A stretch of 5,548 bases of DNA from Chlamydia trachomatis. Its GTDB lineage: Bacteria > Chlamydiota > Chlamydiia > Chlamydiales > JAAKFR01. The notes beneath the pieces are model-generated. The model saw only the letters and a list, made by a program, of their open reading frames with translations, did not search any database and was not told the DNA's origin. The position numbers and the translations under genes are program-made. This document shows positions 1 through 4,015 of the stretch, piece after piece; positions within the stretch are counted from its first letter, which is position 1; every line of letters begins with the position of its first letter. The stretch covers positions 1 to 5,548 of the forward strand of contig CAMAUB010000102.1 of NCBI GenBank assembly GCA_945861315.1. The letters run 5' to 3'.

Positions 1-27
1 CTTATGGGCCCTTAGAGCCTGTTTAGG

Positions 28-60
28 ATCTCCAAATCAACTGATTTTTGAGAGATTTTT
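28..60 (+). terminator. possible weak intrinsic terminator (plus strand)
   Basis: ATCTC (28-32) can pair with GAGAT (52-56). CAAA (33-36) can pair with TTTG (47-50), and TC with GA closes a 4-base loop at 39-42. The stem has a one-base bulge at 51 and a two-base bulge at 45-46, and is followed by a short T run (57-60). It would terminate a plus-strand transcript entering from beyond the left edge, but no such gene is visible. The bulges and short T run make this a weak call, and it could be chance in AT-rich DNA. Confidence 0.25.
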
Positions 61-63
61 GTG

Positions 64-227
64 TATAGTCGATTAAATTTATATTGATAACCTCTGGTTA
101 CGCGAAAGCACCCGGGGTTTAATGATCCCAAGTTGATCAATATTTCTAATATTAACCGACTTGTGATCATTAAACCGCGGGGCTTTGGCGCAACCATAAA
201 ATATCAATCTAAATTTAATCGACTATA
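64..227. repeat. 164-bp palindromic MITE-like element
   Basis: The two halves are inverted copies of each other. The outer 18 bases are a perfect inverted repeat, TATAGTCGATTAAATTTA at 64-81 matching the complement of 210-227. The inner arms continue at roughly 80 percent identity with one gap. They share blocks such as ATTGATA, TGGTT, AAAGC and TTTAATGATC, and end in AATATT (139-144), a TCT loop and AATATT (148-153). The whole unit can fold into one hairpin of about 80 bp. It has no coding capacity of its own: the only ORF across it, minus strand 12-197, is enforced by the palindrome and looks like no known protein. The ends read TA-TAGTC and GACTA-TA, which would fit a TA target duplication as made by IS630/mariner-type transposases, but this is inference. 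It lies about 60 bases past the znuB stop codon and may also act as a 3' hairpin for that operon. The rest of 1-287 shows no gene. Confidence 0.75.
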
Positions 228-287
228 TCAGATAGTGAATGGGAAAAAATAGAGACAATATCAAATTTTAGGTTTTAGGACAGCTTC

Positions 288-1124
288 TTAGCAAATTAGA
301 GGTTTTTTAAAGCGAATGCTAGCCAAGTAGATGAATCCTGAAAAGAGAGCAATCGTTGCTCCAACTGGCCAATTGAGTCGATAAGAAATAGCCATCCCCC
401 CAAGAGAGAATAAAATATTCAAAATCACGGCGACGATCATCATACTGGAGAGCTTATAGGTGAACTTCTCTGCAATTGAGGCGGGTAGAGCTAGCATTGA
501 GAGTACCAAGATCACCCCAACTGTATGAATGAGAAGCACAATTGATAGTGCGATCAATACGAGAAGAAAGAGATAGAGTCTGGTCACATTCAAGCCTTGT
601 AGTTTTGCTTGCTTCTCATCAAAACAGATTGCCAAAAATGGCTTATGAAATACTGCAACTGAAACAATAATCACTACATCTAAAACAGCCAAAATAATTA
701 AATCAGGAAGGCCAACCCAAAGCACATTTCCAAGGAGAAAATTCATCAACTCCACATTAAAGCCGGGAGTGAGTGAGGCAAAGACAACTCCTAGTGCCAT
801 ACCAACAGACCAGATCATTGCAATGACCGTATCCTCCCTTTGAGAGTAATAAAGATGCACAAATCCAATAATCAAAGCAGAGATAATTGCTGCAACCAAG
901 GCACCATAAATCGGCAAAAGCCAATCAAGGCCGTACGTTCTTTGTAAAAAGAGCGCGCATCCAAGACCACTTAATACAGAATGTGAAATGCTTCCACTAA
1001 TTGAGACAATGCGCTTGACAACGACATAACAACCTAAGACGCCAGATGCGATCGATGTTCCCAAAATAGCAAGTAGTGCCATCTGTAAGAGGGGAGTTGC
1101 AATGACAGCATTGAGAAAACTCAT
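288..1124 (-). CDS. znuB: Zn/Mn ABC transporter permease (ABC-3 family, ZnuB-like)
   Basis: This is a 278-residue inner-membrane permease of the ABC-3 (ZnuB/MntB/TroC) family. It forms the channel through which Zn2+ or Mn2+, delivered by the periplasmic binding protein, enters the cytoplasm. The sequence is almost entirely hydrophobic, with about eight membrane segments. Family signatures are visible: a VVKRIVSISGSISHSVLSG stretch near residues 34-53, the DEKQAKLQG cytoplasmic loop that contacts the ATPase, VGVILVLSMLALPASIA near residues 204-220, and NWPVGATIAL near the C-terminus. Length is normal for the family. It is the last gene of the operon and its ATG overlaps the znuC stop codon by ATGA, with a GGGGA ribosome site just upstream, so the two are probably translationally coupled. 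There is no fused DtxR-type repressor domain, unlike chlamydial YtgC. Zinc versus manganese preference cannot be read from the permease. Confidence 0.93.
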   Translation of the reverse strand: MSFLNAVIATPLLQMALLAILGTSIASGVLGCYVVVKRIVSISGSISHSVLSGLGCALFLQRTYGLDWLLPIYGALVAAIISALIIGFVHLYYSQREDTVIAMIWSVGMALGVVFASLTPGFNVELMNFLLGNVLWVGLPDLIILAVLDVVIIVSVAVFHKPFLAICFDEKQAKLQGLNVTRLYLFLLVLIALSIVLLIHTVGVILVLSMLALPASIAEKFTYKLSSMMIVAVILNILFSLGGMAISYRLNWPVGATIALFSGFIYLASIRFKKPLIC

Positions 1125-1753
1125 TTTTTCCCCGCATGGTAAAGTCCTTTAGCGAAGTGATGACAAAGCTGGCTGTGTGGAATTTCACTCATCGTCTCTT
1201 GAACACAAAAAAGATGGTCTGCAAGTTCCAAAGCTCCTTGCAAATCGTGTGTTACCATCACAATTGTAACCTCACCTTTTAAAGTGCCTAGAAGACGATA
1301 GATTTCTGCTCTAGCTTCAGAGTCTACATTTGCTACAGGTTCGTCTAATAATAAGACATCAGGACGCATTGCTAAAGCGCGTGCTAGTAAAACACGCTGC
1401 CGTTGTCCTCCCGAGAGAGCTGCAAAAGGGTGATGGATTTGCTTCTCCATTCCAACTTGCTTTAAAGCGCTTCGCGCATTCTCTTTATTGGCAAGGGAGA
1501 CAACCTCATACACAGAGATAGGAAAAAGTGGGTCAAATGAAAAATTTTGGGGGACGTAACCAAGCGATCCCTTGATAGTAATGCTCCCTCGAAAAGGCTT
1601 ATAAAATCCTAAAAGAAGAGATAAAAGAGTTGTCTTACCCCCTCCATTTGGACCAAAAATAGCGACAAATTCTCCTTTGCAAACTTCAAAAGAAATATCT
1701 TTTAAGACAAATCTTCCATCGTAGGCAAAATCGAGCTCTTTAACAGAGATCAT
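1121..1753 (-). CDS. znuC: Zn/Mn ABC transporter ATP-binding protein (ZnuC-like, short)
   Basis: This 210-residue cytoplasmic ATPase powers metal import through the permease encoded next to it. All nucleotide-binding motifs are present in order: Walker A GPNGGGKT (34-41), Q-loop Gln69 in GYVPQ, signature LSGGQ (113-117) followed by RQR, Walker B VLLLDEP (133-139), D-loop ANVD (141-144) and switch His169 in VTHD. The protein should therefore be active. It is shorter than the usual 240-260 residues. The helical region between the Q-loop and the signature is compressed (SVYEVVSLANKENARSALKQ), lacking the usual stretch after the 'VxxGR' turn, and the C-terminal tail is short. The start codon overlaps the znuA stop (ATGA, 1750-1753). 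No Shine-Dalgarno motif precedes it, so translation probably relies on coupling. Metal specificity is inferred from the neighbours. Confidence 0.93.
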   Translation of the reverse strand: MISVKELDFAYDGRFVLKDISFEVCKGEFVAIFGPNGGGKTTLLSLLLGFYKPFRGSITIKGSLGYVPQNFSFDPLFPISVYEVVSLANKENARSALKQVGMEKQIHHPFAALSGGQRQRVLLARALAMRPDVLLLDEPVANVDSEARAEIYRLLGTLKGEVTIVMVTHDLQGALELADHLFCVQETMSEIPHSQLCHHFAKGLYHAGKK

Positions 1754-2553
1754 AACGTTTTAGCGAATAATTTTAAGTTTGAAATCACATCTTCCTCATA
1801 AGGATCGACCATTATGACTTTTGCTTGTAGCTCTTTTGCAATCCGTTCTCCTCCTCTCATGCTATACTGCCTTTGCAAGTAGACAGAAGAGATGGAAGCT
1901 TCACGAGCTTCTTTAAGCAATTCAAGCACTCTTTTTGTGGAGGGCTCCTTGCCATCGGCTTCGATAGCAATTTGCCTTAAGCCATAATCACGGCAAAAAT
2001 AGCCAAAGGCTGGATGACTAACTAAAATAGCCTCTCCCCATTTATCGCGCAAAAGGAAAGCTATCTCTTCATCTAGAAGATCAATTTTCTTACAAAGCAC
2101 AGCATAATTTTTTCTAAAAAAAGGAGCCGATTCAGGAGAGCGGCGACTCAATACTTCCGTAATTTGCTCAGCCTCCTTCTTCAATAGTGCAGGACTTAAC
2201 CAAATATGAGGGTCAGAAGAGTCCTTGCAGCCACAACATCCATCTTTTAATAAATCCAATCCTTCTCGTTGGTCAATAATTTCCATCTTCGATTCCAGGA
2301 TCTTTATTAAGCGCGTTTCAAAGCTTTCACCAATGCGAAACCACACATCGCCCTTCCCAAGAGCAACTGCTTGTCTAGGCGTTGGTTCATATGTATGAGG
2401 ACTAGCTCCATCGGGGACAATCACATCGACTTTAACTCGATCTTGAGCAATTTGTTCGACAAGAAATTTTTGAGGGGCAACACTAACCAAAACTCTTGGT
2501 TGAGCAACTAGAACTTCAGAAAACAAAATTATCAAAAGAAAAATTTTACGCAC
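1750..2553 (-). CDS. znuA: periplasmic Zn/Mn-binding protein (ZnuA/TroA cluster A-I)
   Basis: This is a 267-residue solute-binding protein that captures Zn2+ or Mn2+ in the periplasm and hands it to the permease. An N-terminal signal peptide (MRKIFLLIILFSEVLVA, likely cut after Ala17) has no lipobox Cys, so the mature protein should be soluble, as in Gram-negatives. The expected metal ligands are visible: His53 in GASPHTYEP, His116 in DPHIWLSP, His180 in SHPAFGYF and Asp250 in VDPYEED, plus the conserved GKEPS turn (201-205). Where many ZnuA proteins carry a His/Asp-rich loop before DPHIW, this one has a Cys cluster, CCGC (106-109). The start is GTG (2553-2551). No ATG or Shine-Dalgarno motif offers an alternative between it and the upstream in-frame stop, and the signal peptide begins correctly there. 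It is the first gene of the operon. Zn is slightly favoured, but Mn or Fe is possible. Confidence 0.93.
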   Translation of the reverse strand: MRKIFLLIILFSEVLVAQPRVLVSVAPQKFLVEQIAQDRVKVDVIVPDGASPHTYEPTPRQAVALGKGDVWFRIGESFETRLIKILESKMEIIDQREGLDLLKDGCCGCKDSSDPHIWLSPALLKKEAEQITEVLSRRSPESAPFFRKNYAVLCKKIDLLDEEIAFLLRDKWGEAILVSHPAFGYFCRDYGLRQIAIEADGKEPSTKRVLELLKEAREASISSVYLQRQYSMRGGERIAKELQAKVIMVDPYEEDVISNLKLFAKTL

Positions 2554-2560
2554 TGCAAAA

Positions 2561-2589
2561 AGTATAATTGACTCAGGAGATTATTGCAA
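2561..2589 (-). promoter_or_regulatory. candidate znuACB promoter, nearly leaderless
   Basis: On the minus strand TTGCAA (2589-2584, 4 of 6 to the -35 consensus) and TATACT (2566-2561, 5 of 6 to the -10 consensus) are separated by exactly 17 bases. A start 7 bases past the -10 box falls at A2554, one base before the GTG codon of znuA. This fits the lack of any ribosome-binding site there. I see no convincing Zur/MntR palindrome overlapping it, so how the operon senses metal is not visible. Confidence 0.55.
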
Positions 2590-2607
2590 CAACCTCCTCC
2601 TCTCGCT

Positions 2608-2674
2608 AAAAAGGCTATAGACCTACTGTGATCGCGCTTTCTTAAGGAAGAAAACGCAATCACAGTAGGTCTAT
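2608..2674 (-). terminator. long intrinsic terminator of the 2688-3017 gene
   Basis: The arm 2617-2632 is a perfect 16-base inverted match to 2659-2674. The inner segments GCG (2634-2636)/CGC (2655-2657) and TTTCTT (2638-2643)/AAGAAA (2648-2653) extend it to a 27-position stem with a 4-base loop (2644-2647). The only two non-pairs, at 2633/2658 and 2637/2654, are C-A on the plus strand. They become G-U pairs in minus-strand RNA, so the stem is complete only in that direction. On the minus strand it begins 13 bases past the TAA stop and is followed by AGCC and a T5 run (2612-2608). It insulates the exported-protein gene from the znu promoter. Confidence 0.8.
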
Positions 2675-2687
2675 TTATTTTAATTCT

Positions 2688-3017
2688 TTATGGTCGCTCC
2701 CAGAGAGAAATTCCAGTTCTGCGGTCGATACAATTTAAAAATGTTGAGCGGCCGGCACGATCTTTTGAAAAAATAAGGACGAGATTTGGTTCAACATCCC
2801 AAGAGAGAATCTTAGATTTAAAACGCGTCTCCCAAAGACGATTGCCATAAAAATCGTATGCACTCACTCCATCTGTACTATCGAATGAGGAGATGATAAA
2901 AATTGTGTCTCTATCAACAATCATTCTTTCTTGGTTAAAGTCATAATCACGGTCTCGGCTATCGGCATAAGTGGGCGCTGCAAAGCAAAGCGCAAGCGCA
3001 ATAAGTAGGCATTTCAT
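2688..3017 (-). CDS. small exported protein with PQQ/beta-propeller-like repeats, function unknown
   Basis: This 109-residue protein is one I cannot assign to a named gene. It begins with a clear Sec signal peptide, MKCLLIALALCFAAPTYA, with cleavage expected between Ala18 and Asp19. Cys11 is not in a good lipobox (LAL-C). The mature part of about 91 residues contains two motifs like the strand-turn-Trp pattern of PQQ/BamB-type propeller blades: SAYDFYGNRLWETRF (about 52-66) and LNCIDRRTGISLWERP (94-109). The chain stops right after the second motif, so it holds at most two blades and cannot close a propeller alone. It may be a propeller fragment, a member of a short family, or a protein that oligomerises. 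The ATG has a good ribosome site, AGGAG (3030-3026), 8 bases upstream. The gene is monocistronic, bounded by its own strong terminator and divergent from the RRM gene. Confidence 0.75.
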   Translation of the reverse strand: MKCLLIALALCFAAPTYADSRDRDYDFNQERMIVDRDTIFIISSFDSTDGVSAYDFYGNRLWETRFKSKILSWDVEPNLVLIFSKDRAGRSTFLNCIDRRTGISLWERP

Positions 3018-3076
3018 CTTCTTGACTCCTGTGTGTTAAGGTATTAAAAAGCATAATCTTTCTTTTTAAAGTTTTT

Positions 3077-3256
3077 ATGCAATCTTTAAAAAATAATGTT
3101 AAAGCTCATAGCACATCGCTTAAGTGGGTGGCAGAAGCAGTCTATAGCTCCCTGTCTATTGGCATAAAATCTAAGTTTTTATACTTTTACTTGCAAAAGA
3201 AGCTCCTACCTTCTAATATAGAGGGAAAAGATTTTAGAGATCGGCATTTCGTATAG
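3077..3256 (+). CDS. doubtful 59-codon ORF, no recognised product
   Basis: An ATG-to-TAG reading frame of 59 residues starts MQSLKNNVKAHSTSLKWV and ends KDFRDRHFV. The middle (VYSSLSIGIKSKFLYFYLQKK) is hydrophobic and aromatic with basic residues, as in small membrane-associated peptides. The only ribosome-site candidate is a weak AAAG 5 bases before the ATG, and I see no clear promoter. It is the largest frame in the 361 bases (3018-3378) between the exported-protein gene and the RRM gene, which otherwise contain only AT-rich leader sequence. It may well be chance. Conservation of the peptide in related genomes would be needed to accept it. Confidence 0.2.
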   Translation: MQSLKNNVKAHSTSLKWVAEAVYSSLSIGIKSKFLYFYLQKKLLPSNIEGKDFRDRHFV

Positions 3257-3257
3257 G

Positions 3258-3296
3258 TCGCTCTCTACATATAAGAGATATGCATTCTAGTAGCGA
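3258..3296 (+). other. imperfect stem-loop upstream of the RRM gene
   Basis: TCGCT (3258-3262) pairs with AGCGA (3292-3296), CTA (3265-3267) with TAG (3288-3290), and CATAT (3268-3272) with ATATG (3278-3282). There is a 5-base loop and a 5-base bulge at 3283-3287. There is no T run, so it is not a typical terminator. It lies about 80 bases before the RRM gene, where it could be part of a 5' leader or an operator. Evidence is only the pairing. Confidence 0.25.
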
Positions 3297-3362
3297 TTGG
3301 CAAGAATAAGATTCTAAGTGTCAATTGTTTATCAAAGAAAAGTCTTTTTTAAACAACATCAT

Positions 3363-3374
3363 AAGGATAAAGGA
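3363..3374 (+). promoter_or_regulatory. ribosome-binding site that sets the RRM gene start
   Basis: AAGGA (3363-3367) and AAAGGA (3369-3374) lie 11 and 4 bases before ATG 3379. The farther ATG at 3325 has no comparable site and would add 18 residues ahead of the RRM fold. The start at 3379 places the first RRM strand (KLFVTNL) at the N-terminus, as in other short bacterial RRM proteins. Confidence 0.75.
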
Positions 3375-3378
3375 TTTT

Positions 3379-3654
3379 ATGAAACTTTTTGTAACAAACT
3401 TGCCAAGACAATGTTCAGAAGATGAACTTAAAGAACATTTTTCAGCTTGTGGCACACCGGTTAGCGCCAAAATTATTCTTGACCGTGAAACAGGTCGTTC
3501 TAGAGGTTTTGGTTTTGTTGAGATGTCTTCTTCAGAAGAAGGCCAACGAGCTATCGATGAACTAAATGAGAAAGAGCTTGGCGGCCGTCCTCTCGTCGTA
3601 AAAGAAGCGATTGAGAAGGAAAGAGCTCCACGTCGCGAGCACGGACACAGATAG
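3379..3654 (+). CDS. single-RRM RNA-binding protein
   Basis: This is a 91-residue cytoplasmic protein made of one RNA recognition motif. RNP2 is LFVTNL (3-8) and RNP1 is RGFGFVEM (42-49). The aromatic residues that stack on RNA bases are present at Phe4, Phe44 and Phe46. Between them are the expected helix (SEDELKEHFSACG, 13-25) and strand (AKIILDRETGRSRG). Helix 2 (EEGQRAIDELNE) and the final strand (RPLVVKEA) complete the domain at about residue 77. A short basic tail (EKERAPRREHGHR) follows, without the long Gly-rich tail of plant and cyanobacterial relatives. Such proteins bind single-stranded RNA and in bacteria are linked to cold response or post-transcriptional control; the target here is unknown. 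The gene stands alone, with a strong terminator behind it. I can point to no clear sigma-70 promoter. Confidence 0.92.
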   Translation: MKLFVTNLPRQCSEDELKEHFSACGTPVSAKIILDRETGRSRGFGFVEMSSSEEGQRAIDELNEKELGGRPLVVKEAIEKERAPRREHGHR

Positions 3655-3664
3655 TCCATCTAGT

Positions 3665-3683
3665 CAAAAAATATAATTTTTTG
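3665..3683. repeat. perfect AT-rich 8-bp inverted repeat
   Basis: CAAAAAAT (3665-3672), ATA, ATTTTTTG (3676-3683) is a perfect palindrome between the RRM stop codon and its terminator. The stem is weak because it is nearly all A-T. It may be a 3' UTR structure or simply A/T composition. Confidence 0.35.
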
Positions 3684-3688
3684 AAAAG

Positions 3689-3718
3689 AGAGAACTCCTT
3701 AGGGGGTTCTCTTTTTTT
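3689..3718 (+). terminator. intrinsic terminator of the RRM gene
   Basis: AGAGAACTCC (3689-3698) pairs with GGGGTTCTCT (3703-3712), including one T-G wobble, around a TTAG loop. A run of seven T (3712-3718) follows. This is a textbook rho-independent terminator located 34 bases past the TAG stop. Confidence 0.9.
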
Positions 3719-3774
3719 ATCTACTTGATTGCGGATTTTCTTGATCTAGTTTACACTCATCTTCGTAGATACTC

Positions 3775-3804
3775 TGTAAAGAGAAAAAATACCGTAAGGT
3801 GAGT
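3775..3804 (+). repeat. 30-bp repeat, left copy (inverted relative to 5520-5548)
   Basis: This sequence, containing GAAAAAAT (3783-3790) and CGTAAGGTGAGT (3793-3804), recurs on the minus strand at 5548-5520. The two copies differ by two A/G changes in the first nine bases (TGTAAAGAG against TGTGAAGGG) and by AC against G between the two identical blocks. It lies 29 bases upstream of tRNA-Ser, in the region expected to hold the tRNA promoter. No convincing -35/-10 pair is obvious there; TTTACA (3750-3755) and TATAGT (3808-3813) are the best isolated boxes but are wrongly spaced. Confidence 0.7.
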
Positions 3805-3833
3805 TTGTATAGTTTTCGCTTTAGCTCGTTAAT

Positions 3834-3921
3834 GGAGGAGTGTCCGAGCGGCTTAAGGAGCACGCTTGGAAAGCGTGTGTGCACTAATCCTGTACCATGG
3901 GTTCGAATCCCATCTCCTCCG
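3834..3921 (+). tRNA. tRNA-Ser (anticodon GGA)
   Basis: The full cloverleaf can be drawn. The acceptor stem is GGAGGAG (3834-3840) with CTCCTCC (3914-3920), and the discriminator base is G3921. The D stem is TCC/GGA (3843-3845, 3857-3859). The anticodon stem is CACGC/GCGTG (3861-3865, 3873-3877), with loop TTGGAAA giving anticodon GGA (3868-3870), which reads UCC and UCU serine codons. The long variable arm (3878-3896) has its own stem, GTGCA/TGTAC, as required of a class II serine tRNA. The T arm is ATGGG, TTCGAAT, CCCAT (3897-3913). The 3' CCA is not encoded and must be added by the nucleotidyltransferase. The gene is monocistronic, followed 4 bases later by a terminator. Confidence 0.97.
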
Positions 3922-3925
3922 GAAC

Positions 3926-3954
3926 AAAGAAGCGCAAATGCGCTTCTTTTTTTT
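3926..3954 (+). terminator. intrinsic terminator of tRNA-Ser
   Basis: AAAGAAGCGC (3926-3935) pairs perfectly with GCGCTTCTTT (3940-3949) around an AAAT loop, and T3947-3954 gives the T run. On the minus strand the same stem is followed by only a broken T run. It could therefore give weak termination of the convergent regulator gene, which has no better terminator visible after its stop at 4016. Confidence 0.92.
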
Positions 3955-3971
3955 GTAAGAGGTAGAGATGA

Positions 3972-3988
3972 GAACCCACATTGGGTTC
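3972..3988. other. perfect 7-bp hairpin in a GC-rich patch
   Basis: GAACCCA (3972-3978), CAT, TGGGTTC (3982-3988) forms a perfect short hairpin followed by a GC-rich patch, GCCCCGCAGCCG (3989-4000), unlike the AT-rich DNA around it. It sits between the tRNA terminator and the 3' end of the convergent regulator gene. No T run follows on either strand, so it is not a standard terminator. It may be the remnant of a repeat or of an RNA structure. Confidence 0.4.
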
Positions 3989-4015
3989 GCCCCGCAGCCG
4001 TAGGACAAGAGTATT

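Noticed and set aside
12..197. 61-codon minus-strand ORF over the left palindrome
   Set aside because: It is contained almost wholly in the inverted repeat, has no ribosome site and resembles no known family. The frame follows from the repeat structure.
2688..3017. Lipoprotein processing at Cys11 of the small exported protein
   Set aside because: The residues before it, LAL, do not fit the lipobox (Gly, Ala or Ser needed at -1), and a standard cleavage site lies after Ala18.
3325..3378. Longer start for the RRM protein at ATG 3325
   Set aside because: The extra 18 residues precede a complete RRM, and the good ribosome sites stand in front of ATG 3379 instead.
3321..3659. Minus-strand ORF opposite the RRM gene
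   Set aside because: It is a shadow of the RRM coding sequence: low-complexity Ser/Arg composition, no start signals, and it crosses the RRM start and stop.
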